64,000 nt of DNA from Psilocybe azurescens (taxonomy: Eukaryota > Basidiomycota > Agaricomycetes > Agaricales > Agrocybaceae): the NCBI GenBank assembly GCA_023853785.1, contig JAJIRX010000667.1:248001-312000 (forward strand), given 5' to 3'. A program made the position numbers and the translations under genes. The notes beneath the pieces are model-generated. The model did no database searches, had not been told where the DNA came from, and saw only the letters and a list, made by a program, of their open reading frames with translations. Within the stretch, counting starts at the first letter, position 1; every line of letters starts with the position of its first letter. Positions 49,255 through 60,946 of the stretch are shown here, in pieces.

Positions 49255-50530
49255 AATTCTTCGAAGGAACAAACGGTCAGTAAATAAGCCCACAGAAAAA
49301 TTGAACACCAAGGATCTACTTGACACCAGATATTGAAACTGCGTGCCGCAAAGCTTTCTGAGTGCATATCCCAGCAAGTCAGTGTATCGAAGAGGGTGGA
49401 CACTGGAAAATGATAGCAAGGTCAAGTTGCACCAAGCATGGCCAACCAGGAGCGAGAAAAAATTTCTCAAATAGTCCCCACTCGTCACTGGCGCTGCAAA
49501 GAACAGAGTTTTGTATGTGAATGTCCAATTTCAAGATTTCGATGCGGTTTCTGCCTGATATTGCTTGGAATAATTGATCAGGGCATCGAGGTGATTGTAG
49601 GCTCTCTAACTAACAATACGAAGAAACCTCAAAGACCCTAATGAGACGGACAGACGGGAAATGAGGCCTGGTGCGTTGATTCTATCGTCAACTATATGGA
49701 ATATATCAACACTTTGTGAGATAAATAGTACATATGTTAAGCACATACCCAGGATTTTGAGATCTTCCAAGAAGCGAGTAGTCTTGATAATCTCAGTACC
49801 TAAATATACATCCTCTGGCTCCAAGAGATATATGTAAATTTTCTTGAGTCTTCTTGGATCCAGCAAAGACCCTCCATCAGGGAGCTTTTGTCGCAGCATC
49901 TGTAGTCGGATTTTCATGGCGTTGGAAGGGGGTTGTTCGAGTTGAATGGGCTCAGCGTTAAGAGTTGTCAAAATATCGTCCTCTTTTCTCGCGAGGCTTG
50001 ACAGAGATTATGTCGAGGTGCTTCAGACCGGCGCATGGAATGAGATCTCGAGGAGAAATTTTCCTTATATACTCTAGTTTGAGGGTGTTGATGGTGGGGA
50101 GATACATCAGACGAAGGACGAAAGAGCGCAACGAGGGTGGCATTTCAACCCAGTCCCAAGAATCACCATTACACGAGATAACCAGGCTTTTCAGCTTCGT
50201 GAAGCTGTCGAGGGACTGCGATGCCTGAAGTAATGTACTCCTGTCGTCGTCGATTTCGGTATTATAGTTATATCGAAGTTCCTGGACGAATTCCACAATC
50301 ACTGGCACCTCTGTGGAAAGCTGTATAAATTCCTTGACTAAATGATGTCAATGAAGAGGAGTTCTCGAACCCCTGGTATAGCTAAATCTTAATTCAATGG
50401 AATAGAACAAATGTCGCCTATAGGTCTGTAGAAAGATCTGGCAGGTCAATGAGCACACTTTAAGGGTGCGAGGTTCGTCAAATTCGTCGCTGGCTACATT
50501 CTGTATGATGACCTCGACGGTCTCGAGGGG
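49255..50530 (-). pseudogene. F-box-family relic, copy 2
   Basis: Minus-strand blocks in family order: FPLETVEVIIQNVASDEFDE with RTLKVCSLTCQIF and RRHLFYSIELRFS (F-box and following helix), then an in-frame TGA at 50349-50351, then LVKEFIQLSTEVPVIVEFVQ, DSFTKLKSLVISCNGDSWDW, LMYLPTINTLKLEYIRKISP with RDLIPCAGLKHLDI, then in a second frame DPRRLKKIYIYLLEPEDVYL, and finally LRKLCGTQFQYLVSSRSLVF near the end. Most of the family architecture is retained and the LRR-like middle is open over about 350 nt, so decay is recent or the gene may be partly functional. No in-frame ATG is seen before the F-box. Confidence 0.55.
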
Positions 50531-51189
50531 AAAAATGTCAAGAAGACACTTAGAGCCGCAGAGCTACGCTTGGAAGTGTAGTAAGTAGAGTTGAGCTTAC
50601 TGTAGGAGTCACTCCAAGTAAGAACGAAGTTGGAAGCCCAGAACACTAATAACGGCAAATTCCGAATTCCTTTTATTGGTCGAGAACTGATGGCACACAG
50701 TTGGCACCCCGGGAGACACTCGCATTTCCTGAGCCATGTGGGCGTAATATCTCTACATTGCGGACATAGGAGCATGCCATGATTAGGATATTATACCCTT
50801 TAAAGCATTTTACTTGCACTCGGGGGTGGCGTTGGATTTCGTGATATCTTCAACTTTGAAATTTCAGGATGTCAATTAACGTTTGTACATAGTAAGTACG
50901 AGGGTGTTAGAAGTATAGGTGAATGCGTTGATTAAACTGAAATTGACACAAATGAATCCTCAAAATGAAACGACGTTGAAATAGAAATTCAACAACCGCT
51001 TTGCAGATAGTTGTTGGAACTGCTGGAAATGAGTCTCGGGAAGCTTTTCTAGTCGTTGTCTGGTCAATTTGTCTTTTGTGCCATGACATAAAAGGAAGTG
51101 GATGACGATAGTGACGATTTTCAGAGAGAGGACCAGCCAGGGGCGAGAAGCGTTCTTTGGAGATTCCTCTATTTGTCGCTGGTTCTATA

Positions 51190-52006
51190 CCTCTCATAAG
51201 GCTCCAATGTGACTTCGATGTATATTTGTTTGATGATATTGATACCAGCTATTTCTTGGAGTACCTGATAGATCCCATGGCAGGGATTGGCGGAGTAGTT
51301 GTAGAACGTCACATCGAAGCGAAGGCCCCACAGAGTTTTCAATGTAGTGGAGATTGCGGGAGTGAAAGCTGTCGTACGGCATCCATCTGCAACTAGATGG
51401 AACACGCTTTTGACGCAACATCTCAGGCACATGTGTTATTTTCATCGCCACAACCAAGAGCCCGCGAAGTTGAATGGGATTGACATGCAGGGCAGACACA
51501 CAGACACATTTGAATCTTTGTTGATGATTTCGACGTCGTCCAGGGTAAGATCCTTCAATTGGGTGCATGAAATGAGATCACAGGGGTCAAAATCTCTGAC
51601 GGAGATTAGTTCGAGGGAGAAGATTGTCGGGAGATATATTAGACGAATAAAATTGGAACGCATAGAAGGTAGCATATCAACCCAATTATTTAGGCGAAAG
51701 GAAAGGGTAAGTTTTTCAATTTCGTGAGACGTTCTAGGGCACATGCCCGACGAAAGGGAAGCTCTTCATCAGCGAGGTTTTCAATACAAAAACGTAGCAC
51801 CTGGATGGCATCTGCGATTGCTGGAGCCTGTGTAATGAGTTGTGCAAATCGGTCGGCGATGGGCCGTCGAAAAGACTCGGAGTCTGGCAAGTCAAAGAGC
51901 AGGCTCTGATATGTCTGCGGTCTGTAGAGTAGTCTCTCGCAGCTACATTGTTAATAATAATTTCGATTATCTCGAGGGGGAAAGGTTCAATGCTCAGAGA
52001 GGGCAT
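51190..52006 (-). pseudogene. F-box-family relic, copy 3
   Basis: Starts with an ATG at 52006 (MPSLSIEPFPLEIIEIIINN, then HIRACSLTCQ), a good F-box. The next block (DSESFRRPIADRFAQLITQA with IADAIQVLRFCIENLADEEL) is in another frame, and the FLPLCQKHIF-type segment seen in copy 5 is missing. ALERLTKLK then breaks at TTTTT 51712-51716 and resumes as LTLSFRLNNWVDMLPSMRSN, LIYLPTIFSLELISVRDFDP and CDLISCTQLKDLTLDD. The poly-T break could be a one-base error, but the missing segment after the F-box supports a real lesion. Confidence 0.55.
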
Positions 52007-54397
52007 CGCACCTTGAATCGTTAATACAGATCGTTAAAGGTCCGAGTTTTGGGGTTGAATCTCAAAGCAATCAGTATCAGTATGCATCGATGAGGGGACT
52101 TGGAGGGTGCCACAGCTGGTATTGAAGTATTGAAGCCTGAAATTTGAAAGTTTCTTGAACCTGAAGTCGCGTTAAAAGTCAAACAAACACGCGCGCACTA
52201 AAATAAAGTACACCGTGACGCTTGGTTAGTCCCAATAATGATTCAGAACTCACGTGGAGCTCCTATCAAGTCATGTTACCCAGTCGCGCGATGCGAATTG
52301 GCGCGCGTCTAAAACATCCGAAAGATGTTGCGAGAGATCAAATGTACAAGATGAAGATAATTCAATGTCGGCGATTTTTGCTGAATTTTCATCAATACAT
52401 CTAAGGGAAACATACGCCCGACGTATTTGGTTGCTATCATCAGATAGACTACAGACCAACAACATAATCAGTTCCGGCCGTAGAATGCACTGTCGGTTCT
52501 TTCGGAAACGAAATAAATTTTACGAAAGATGAGAAGTTAATCAGTTGATTCACAAGATAAGGTATAATTCTCTACGGGACCTTGATTCGGTATTATTCCT
52601 AGGCTGCGGTACCGTTATATGTACCACAGGCGTGGCCGGGGGCGTAAGGCCCTTTGGAACTAACCCCTGATGCACTATGTCGACAGTGAGGCGTTTGAAC
52701 AATCATATATGCGCTAGCACACGACGCTAATATTTCAGTCTTCCAAAAATAACCTTCCTGTTGTACAGATGGCCTTGCAGTCTCTGCGCTTCTGAAAGCC
52801 ACGCTGCTGCGTCACTGCGGCCATCAGTTGATTCCTAATTTCTTCCCATTGCTACCAGCCCAGTCAAAGCCTAGGGCCTTTTTTTCCCATGAAAACACCG
52901 TCGGATTGGGTCACTGAGGAATGTAGACTACTAGGGCGACAATAGAGAAAGTGTAGAGTGGTCCCGACTATTGATCGGATATGTTAGCATGTTCACGTTC
53001 ATTGTATCGATCTCAGGCAACGCATGGGAGCGAAGCATGAAGGCCGGAGAGAGGCGGAGAAGGATCATCCTTGAAATAACATGTGCGAGGTTCTGAATGA
53101 CGAGGAAACGGGTACACCAGGAGTTGACATCCATGAAGAGATTAATCTAGCCTTCTAATGTCAAACTTTCTATCGATGAGGATACGATTCCCGTATGACT
53201 CAAGAATAGTTTTACTAAGATACGAAATCGGCGGCGGACGTACAGTCATCCTACGTTTACGAAACCACTGCGAGGGTAGTGCTAGCTCGCAATCGACAAA
53301 ACAGTAAAGACGGAACGACATGCCGTAGTTTCCAGCTTATATATGTATAAAGGACCAGAAACTTGAGATGTCCCAAATATATGTTCATTGGTGATGTAAC
53401 TTGAATGCGAAAAACTACTTGCTATCAGACGTCTGTCTCCCGCCATATCAAGCAAGAACCCATCAGCTTTTCGAGAGGAATAGGTCACAGGTCGAATTTT
53501 TATTTCCACGTCGTGTTAGATCACAACCCATGAGACTCTAACACCAACTTGGCGAGGACGAGATGACCTTCAGACAGTCGGCTTATTCCGCGGAAAAAAC
53601 TGTGAGAGCTTTCGAGACATCTGTTGGAGTTCATTGACTTAGTGTATTGAGTTCACCGTTGTGTTGTATTATGGAAACAGAACCAGGATACGTCTCCATG
53701 AAACTCGTTCCGCGATCGATAGTCAGTACTGGTACTCCAACTTCTGTTAACGGGATGCAAGAACTGTGACCCTACAGTTCGTAATGATGTCTTCACGCAA
53801 AGTTAAGAAGCCAAATCGAAGCACCAGAATGGTGGGTCTCAGGAGTTATTTTGGTGGCCTTTTGTGTTCTTTTTAGTTTGGGTTTGCATCCGTTTGGACA
53901 AAATGAAACGAAATGAATTGTGTCGCTGGAATAGGACTGAATGCGGGGTACAAAAAGTGGTCATGTGTGCGGAGAAATTGCCTTTTCGGGCCATCCCAAA
54001 ATGATCTAATCCAGATCCATGAACACAAAGCGTCGGATTATCAACGTCCTTTCCGCTAGACTCAAAAGTTGCAAAAGTGGTCACCGCAACGAAACCTGAC
54101 GATGTTTTGGGTCAAGGTGGTGGCGTATATATCAGTCGGTTATCGGCGAGTATCCAATAGAAGCATTGCGTTGTTGTTGCGGAAGAAATAAACTTGCTCC
54201 ATTGTGGAGACAAAGTGGGCATTCGTTCAGTATCGAGGATTCAGGGAGGGCGGGGCCTCAAATTAACCTTTGGGATTATTAGCTGCAACGTGCTATGAAA
54301 AGGGCCGGATTTGGAGACCAGGTCCAGGGCTAGGTTGTATTCATATTGCCGTAGTCGCCCAGATCACGTGAGTAATTTAGATTGCAGCTCCACGGGA
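52007..54397. other. Long intergenic region
   Basis: About 2.4 kb without a supported gene; only short frames on both strands and no obvious repeats. Confidence 0.45.
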
Positions 54398-54404
54398 TAT
54401 AAAG
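54398..54404 (+). promoter_or_regulatory. TATA-like box upstream of the 54.5-kb gene
   Basis: TATAAAG lies 106 bp before the ATG at 54504, followed by a CT-rich leader (tcttcacttgtctcttc). A CACGTG E-box lies 30 bp further upstream at 54365. Placement fits a fungal core promoter; function is inferred. Confidence 0.45.
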
Positions 54405-54503
54405 TCTGTTTTGCATTCGGACTTGGTCCTTCCTTCCTCTACCCACCTTCATTATCTTCACTTGTCTCTTCAAACAACTTCACATCCTTTTCTGCCTCGT
54501 AAA

Positions 54504-55306
54504 ATGTCTACAAACGATAACATGAACATGCCCCATACAAGACACTCGGATCCCATCTCAATTCCGACCTCTGCAAGGGGGCGGGCACGGTCCATGTCTG
54601 TGTCTTCAGCTTCGTCAGCTTCAACCAGCTCTTCCGAGTTACCTACTCCTCCCTCTGGATCTGCCAACTCGGCCAAGTATACTATTCCGTCGCCCTCGTC
54701 TCCCATTCTTTCCTACTTCCTCGCTCAGTCTCCTACCACAAAGACCCCTGCCACTGCTACGTTCCCATTCAAGCGTAAATTTGGTACAACCCCAGTTTTT
54801 GAAGGTGCTTCTTATCTGCAGAATAGCATCGAACCAATGTGCTCACCAACCGCTCTAATTACAGCAGATGAAGATACAGATACAGAAATTCCAGTCGCCG
54901 CCCATGCACGACGGGCTAGTGCCAATGTTGCCAATCGATTCTCCCAAAACCCTGCACCGCCATTCTCGGATGCTCATGCCGACCGTGGTACCAACCTACT
55001 TCGAAGGCTCTCTCTGAGCAGTGCTGCCTTCGTAAAGGTGAGTACAGTTTCCTTAATGATCTATATTTTGTTCGGATATTCACCATCGTTCTTCGTTTTA
55101 AGCCTCAGCTTGATCCAGTTAACCGCACTGCCTCACCCCCGAGCCCTCCTCCCAACACAGCTGTCAGCCCTACTTCCAACACAGCCCCATTCTCTAACAA
55201 ACCCCGCCGATCTGCTACTATCAGCATCGAAGGCGGGAGACCTCGCAGGGCACCCTCCCCAATGGGAGAAAGGATCCTTAAAGGCCACTTTGACGGATTC
55301 AACTAG
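54504..55306 (+). CDS. Conserved Ser/Pro-rich fungal protein, function unknown
   Basis: Two exons (54504-55037 and 55103-55306) with a clean GT-AG intron give 245 residues. Start MSTNDNMNMPHTRHSDPISI. Ser-rich blocks (RARSMSVSSASSASTSSSEL, PTPPSGSANSAKYTIPSPSS) lead to SPILSYFLAQSP and TFPFKRKFG, then NLLRRLSLSSAAFVK across the intron and the C-terminal motif RRAPSPMGERILKGHFDGFN. These short motifs (LRRLSLSS, RAPSPMGERIL) look conserved among basidiomycetes and resemble phosphorylation or docking sites in a disordered regulator. No catalytic domain or membrane segment. Frame intact. Confidence 0.8.
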
Positions 55307-56135
55307 CTTTGGGATTGCTCTGACTCTCACATCAAACATTCGTTCTCTCCGAAGCGATCTCCTCTCGTTTTACCCTCATTCATTCTCAGCATTATACCCG
55401 CAGCCGCTCCGTGAATTGTAATCTCAATCTCGATAAACCCAAACCGTTGGGATGCATTGCTTTTTCAGAACGAGTTATCCCTGCATGTTCCAATTCTGTC
55501 TCCAGTCGTTATCTTATTCTTGGACATTCTTGACCCTTCACCCCTCCTCTACATCCACTCAATCACCGCAGCAACACTTTCTGAATAGCTTGGACTTCTC
55601 CATCTATGCTGCTCGTTATCATCGTATCCCTGTTGATGAGGAGGTGAAGGCCTAGAATCTAATCTAAATAAGTCTCTTGCATCGTCACTCTTTGTGCCCA
55701 CCCACTATTTCTCCCGAACCTGGGTGAAAAATACTCTAGGTATGACTTTTATTGCTGTTTTCAGTTCTTCCCCGTGCTTATATTATCTTCTTTGTCTGTC
55801 CAGTTGGAGATTCGGCTTGTTATTTTGTTCTCAACAAGCGGTTTCTTCCGAATCATTATTCTGTTTACTTTCGTTCGTCATGTTATGGTGTCTGTCCGTC
55901 TTCCTTCGTTTTGTTGTCGTGTGCACAGGTGTACTTTTGTACGATTAGTAGTCCAGAGAAATCCATACATGTAACATTATCTCTTGATACAAGAAAAATA
56001 TTTATCTCAACACAACACACCCGCAGCGTCGAAAAAGCATGAGCATCCTCTATATATAATCCGGGCCCTTTCCTCAATCGCAGGCTATCCAAAGATATAC
56101 ACAGAGTCTGGAAGTGAGCTAGAATGGCTGCGTGC
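55307..56135. other. Intergenic region between convergent genes
   Basis: Three-prime flanks of the 54.5-kb gene and CTF8. T- and C-rich; overlapping hydrophobic frames at 55694-56042 are chance translations of T-rich DNA. Confidence 0.5.
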
Positions 56136-57091
56136 TCACTTCCTATTTATCACAGGCATGGGACGTTTCGAAAAGACGATTTTCTTCTTGACGATTCCAG
56201 CGATCTTCCAGCTCGCGCCCGACCCAGAGCTTTCCAAAGACACGCCATCGCCATCGCCATCGCCATCGTGGTCTCCAGAGGATTCTGGACCCTGATGGCG
56301 TCGTCGCGACTCGTTGTCGTCGACGGCCATCACCGCTTCGGCTTCGTCCAACTCAACGTCTTCTGTCACGGTTTGCATTTGATCGGCTGTGCGGTTTGTG
56401 CTCCCCGGATCCCCAGTCCCGGGTGCGGTCGAGATGGTGCTGGTAGCTATAGTTGTAGTAGAAGAAGTGGTGATGGAGGCCCTGGTGCGGACGAGGATGG
56501 CGTATGGTTTAGGCAGCGCTGCGATCTTCCCTTCGAGCAAGTGATGGCCGATGAGTAAAGTCGGTTTATTCTGGAAATCGTATTCAGTATACGACGCATC
56601 GTTCACACTCATACCCTAAATAAACGCAACAAAATCTCATTGAAGCTCAGGGGACACCTCCCGAAAATAAAGGAATTGCAACCGAAAGGCGAAAGAAAGA
56701 AAAAACTGCGCGAACCGCAACGTGTCCGATTCCGCGTTCCATACGTGTTCTCCTTCTCTCCAAGTAGTATCACCGAGCAGTGGGATTCTGCGAAATTGAA
56801 CAATGAAGAAGATGGAGAAGGAGAAGGAGAAGCACAATCGAAAGAAAAAACCACAACATCTTGACAGCACAATCGGGGACAAGACACTCACAGTTGCTTC
56901 GTCCATCTTGAGCTTCCCTACCAGCTTCCCATTCCGCTCGCTCGGGTCGTTCAGGTCGACCTCGAGCGATCCTTGAGTTCGATCAGCACGATCTCATCGT
57001 TCGAGAGCTTGACTAGACCCGGGGGTAGCTTGGGGTTCGCAGATGACGAAAAGGAAGTGGAAGCGGAGGCTAGGGTGACGGGTATGATCAT
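56136..57091 (-). CDS. CTF8: Chromosome transmission fidelity protein 8 (Ctf8)
   Basis: Small subunit of the Ctf18 alternative clamp loader (with Dcc1), which loads or unloads PCNA and supports sister-chromatid cohesion in the nucleus. Exon 1 (56892-57091) starts MIIPVTLASASTSFSSSANP and reaches LPPGLVKLSNDEIVLIEL; exon 2 (56136-56615) reads MSVNDASYTEYDFQNKP, then the Ctf8 signature TLLIGHHLLEGKIAALPKPY with AILVR, an acidic DGDGDGDG insertion encoded by an ATCGCC-type repeat, and the C-terminal WKIAGIVKKKIVFSKRPMPV. The intron has GT-AG ends and phase 0. In exon 1 the frame breaks at the CC pair 56971-56972 (plus strand); one more base would join DEIVLIEL to GSLEVDLNDPSERNGKLVGK. As the gene is conserved, a sequence error is the simplest reading. 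Confidence 0.85.
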
Positions 57092-57340
57092 TGAATATTG
57101 AATACCGATAACGCAGAGAAGACCACTCGGCCTGGAGGCTGGAATCAGGTGTTGACAACAATAGATCGGGATGATGGTATGTACTCTTAGTCAAAGGTGG
57201 CAGAGGTCGGATCGTTGAAGCTATAGGCGTGAAGAAAGGTTATCGGTATCATTGATCATGAGAGTCAATTACAGGAAGATGAACGGTGGACGCGACGCGA
57301 CGCGTTGTGGTCTTATGTTGTCGTTTGATGGCCAATCAAT
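57092..57340. promoter_or_regulatory. Upstream region of CTF8
   Basis: Short region upstream of the minus-strand CTF8 start. Contains a GC-rich direct pair gacgcgacgcg at about 57290-57302; possible regulatory site, not proven. Confidence 0.3.
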
Positions 57341-57565
57341 TTGAACGCAGCGCCGTTCGACGTTATGGCCATGACTCAACAACTACATGGAATGCAGAAT
57401 CGTTTCTTTGAAGGAATTGTAAAGAACAGTGTACAAGCTACTTTACAAAGAGCCCTAAACAACGAATATGAAAATCTGAATGGAAGGGCGATGTTTGAAT
57501 GTTTGGGAACCGTAACTGATGAACAAGTCCCTGTTCAAAAGTACATGATGGAAAACCGTCTATGA
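57341..57565 (+). CDS. Possible small hypothetical protein
   Basis: Open frame of 74 codons (MNAAPFDVMAMTQQLHGMQN, then NSVQATLQRALNNEYENLNG, ending QKYMMENRL). The amino-acid mix (Gln, Asn, Glu, Met) is protein-like and predicts helices, unlike most chance frames here. No domain is recognised. It lies just downstream (tail to tail) of ATG15's 3' end at 57606 and may be a remnant or exon of something longer. Confidence 0.3.
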   Translation: MNAAPFDVMAMTQQLHGMQNRFFEGIVKNSVQATLQRALNNEYENLNGRAMFECLGTVTDEQVPVQKYMMENRL

Positions 57566-57605
57566 TAATTAAAAAGATAATTCAATATAGTAATACTAAT
57601 AGTCA

Positions 57606-59218
57606 CTAGTTGCTAAAAGGTTGGTCAGCCGGGAAATCACCAAATTCCCAACTATAACATTCCTATTAAAGAAGGTTAAAAGCCTCATTCTAGCTGGCGA
57701 CAGAGAAGAATGACGTACTACGCAGTCTACCTCCACAGCAGCTTCAGGTACCTCTCTCCCAATCTCAACACTCGGAGGCCAAGGATCTGACAAAATTTTG
57801 TCTATAACCTGCACAATACCATGCGTCCGTATATCCACAGACCACGATGCGTTGGAGACAGTATCATATACAATTGACTTTCCGACATGACAACTATTGA
57901 AGAATATGGTGAGTAACGGTAAGTACTGCACCATCTAGAACCACTAACCCGGTTTCCAAGGCGTACCCACCTATGGCACAAGAGGACAGAACACCGTTAC
58001 AAGTACCCATTGCAATGGGGTCTGCAGTGTGATAGACATGTGTAACGTGATGAGTTGATGGCTAGCCGTGACTCCTTCAGAAAGCGCGTAAATTGTTGGA
58101 AGTAGAGCCTTACAGGAGATGGCAAGTGAAGGCGCGTGGCAGCCAATCTTTCGCCAGGAGCTTCGAAAGCTACGACGGGAACACCGAAAGTTATGCCAAT
58201 GAGGCTAGATAAGGCACCTCCTAGCGAGTGTCCGATCACCCATATATTGGCGTTGGGGCTATACAATGGCACATCAATGAGCTGGAAAGAGTGTAAAGAC
58301 GAAGGTGACGTACAACACATATGACACATTATTATAAAGATTCTAATGAAAGATTGGACGTGATATTCATTTTAGGAACTGTAATAAACAGCTTACTGTT
58401 CCGATAGGGTAGAACAAACTTTCAGAGATGAGGGCATGCTCCAAACAGTTCTGGTCGCATTTCCAGCCATTACGATAACATCCACACACTGTAGTCCATG
58501 TCCAGTCAATGTGGGCACAGCAGCAGCTGAATAGAAGATTGTCGTTGAATTTATCCTTCTTCTGTGTTGGGCCTCCGCTACCGAATACACCGGCAGAAGT
58601 CCCCTTGATTGTAATAACGACTGTCGAGTTATCAGGCGTTGCAAAAACGTGCCCGCGAAATCCGTCGGCATCAGGCTCCCATCCGAAGGGCAGCGACTTT
58701 GAATTGAGAGTCAGCGAAGTTATGGGGACGAGGAAAAGATGACGTACTACGTTCCACTTTTCACCCAAATCGTACCAACCATCGTCAGTAGGCTCGAGAT
58801 ACGCATTGTTCGTCATCTTCGCCAGCTCGAGCAGAGTTTCCCTGCTCTCTACATCTGGGTGCAGTATTTCTTCTTCCTCCCAGCGTAGCTGTTCATTCTC
58901 TCCAAAATGAAGTGATCGTAGCCGTGCTTGCGTGTGCGCAGCAAATGATGAAGGACGAAAGGTCTTTGCCGCCTTAGACCGAACCGTATACGAAGCTCTA
59001 GTGCTTCCTGATGGATCGGAAAATGTTTTCAAAACTGGAGGAGATATATCTGCGAATAGAACTTGTGCAGTAGGAGATACTGCATGTAGGTGTCGCAGTT
59101 CGAATTGTAAAGCAGTGCGGGGTTCGTTCAGGGGTTTGTCATGAATACTAGGCGGCTTGTCGCCAGAGAACCAGCTAAGGAGAGGGACGAGCAAGGTCGC
59201 CACTGATGATAGTAGCAT
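57606..59218 (-). CDS. ATG15: Vacuolar lipase ATG15 (autophagic body phospholipase)
   Basis: Class 3 lipase that breaks down autophagic bodies and multivesicular-body membranes in the vacuole. The start is set at the ATG at 59218, just before a signal-anchor helix ([20 protein letters not shown]); the open frame extends further upstream, but without an ATG. Family blocks follow: [74 protein letters not shown], the Cys-rich [14 protein letters not shown], then [20 protein letters not shown] with the nucleophile Ser in [44 protein letters not shown] (catalytic Asp), [15 protein letters not shown] (catalytic His) and the C-terminal CYSWEFGDF. Introns are short and phases agree. Frame intact; all catalytic residues present. 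Confidence 0.9.
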
Positions 59219-59379
59219 CAGGCATAACCAACGGCAGTAGCGCAGGTAGTAGTGGATGGACAAAAGGCGCAGCCAGGGAAAACTAGCGCGTGCGCGGTTA
59301 TAATTCACACCCGCGTGACGTCTGTCTTGGAAGATGCTTGTCTTTTTACCACTAGGTTGCCACTAATCGGGAATCCGAG

Positions 59380-60580
59380 TTGGCTCTCATGGCCTCCATA
59401 CTCTATGTATTGGCTACCGAAATACTTTTGATCACCTTCGACATCGTCGTTCACGAGACATTTGTGATTTTTGTCATTGCGTTCATCAAGGCGTGCTCTC
59501 TGGCATGCCAAACCCTACCTCGCTCTGCCAGAAACACATCTTTCGTTGTATCAAACTTGAAAAGACCGAAGAAACACATTCTTTGAACCTGCAATTTGCA
59601 CGGCTTCTTAATACCTCATCAAGACCTGCGGATCACGTTCGGGAACTATAATGGCTGTCGCTGGAAAAGATAGACCCGCATCCCCACAAACCTCATTCCC
59701 TGCACGAGTCTTAACAGTCTTAATTGGCTACCACCAGTAACGATCCCGCTCGCAAAAAACGACACAATTCCTGTATCAATATTGTCTTTCCGATCCATAT
59801 AATTCTGTACCTTAAAGCTTCATACCGGCGCCGCTCTTGGTACAATCCCGATGTTGGAAACTCGACATCCTAGTAACGGTAGGCCCGTGCTCGACCTGGG
59901 AAGACCTAAAAAGCTTGTCTGGCAGGTACACAGAGATTTAAATCTACGCCCCTGTGCGGAACTCATCAAACGCGCATACAATTTGGAAATACTGCATGTC
60001 ATATGTGGGCGGCTGTGTATCCATTGAATTTTCCGCTTATAAACATAATGCTTCTAGCGTTTCTGCACGACAATTCTTCTTATGTAGAAATTGTGTTTGA
60101 GCTGTTGTATATTTTACTCCTCAAAACCGCGAAATTTATCAAGGTATTTTTTGAGTTTTCGGACACTATTCCTTGCCTACATGATGTCCTCTGGGCACAT
60201 GGGACCATCGCTGGCCATACCATTCACGACATTGAAGCAATGCTCCTCGATATTCGAACATTCGATGATATCCTTTCTTTTGAGCCGGGGAATGAATGGA
60301 CCTTAACGGACAGAGATCTTCTCGCTCCTGGGTGGCCTTCGCTGAAGCAAGCGAGTATCCGAGCTGACATCACTCATTAGAAGAAGCATTCAAGTCCTGC
60401 AGTAAGTCTCGATGTCGCACTAGAAAATCTTCTTGCCAATGGCTTCGCAGGCTTTCGTCAACCAATCCACTGACACTGAAATTTAATTCTGCCTCACCAT
60501 ACAGAAAAGTAATTGAATTCAGCGAAATTTTTGTGTGTATCTCATGAGCTGACATTCGTTCTGCACTTAGCGAAGTTGAA
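59380..60580 (+). pseudogene. F-box-family relic, copy 4
   Basis: Tandem partner of copy 5. IKACSLACQ is followed by a one-base frame change, then CQKHIFRCIKLEKTEETHSL and LQFARLLNTSSRPADHVREL. Compared with copy 5 the stretch caaaccctacctcgctctgcc is one base shorter than caaactttccttcctctctg plus cc. Later blocks are scrambled by stops; a long open frame at 60003-60380 ends with TLTDRDLLAPGWPSLKQASI, matching the family C-terminal block. Not likely to make a full protein. Confidence 0.5.
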
Positions 60581-60946
60581 AACATAATCTTTGGGCATTG
60601 CCATGGCTGCCGTCAAGTATTAGTTACAGCATTGCTAACGCATATCTTTAATCGCGCCCAAGCCAATGCTTTTTGCCTGTATACCAAATTGCAAAGCTGT
60701 CTACTATTTCGCTTGTGCAAGAGTTGGAGCGGCGATATACATATTGAAGGTTGTAGTAATCAACTGGGAGTTCAGACAAAGGAACGGGTAGCAACACTTA
60801 GAATAAAGATTTTGTCCAAGAGATGTTGATCGGGATGAGGATAAGGAAACGTCGAGAAAACGTGCGACTTTCCGTCTTTTCAATTGATTCCCTCGAGGGC
60901 CCAACACCGTCTCGCGCCACTTCATTTATACCAACGTTTTTCCTTC

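Noticed and set aside
59219..59308. Upstream extension of ATG15 to 59308
   Set aside because: The first codon of that open frame is GTG, not ATG; the first in-frame ATG at 59218 sits right before the signal-anchor helix, as expected.
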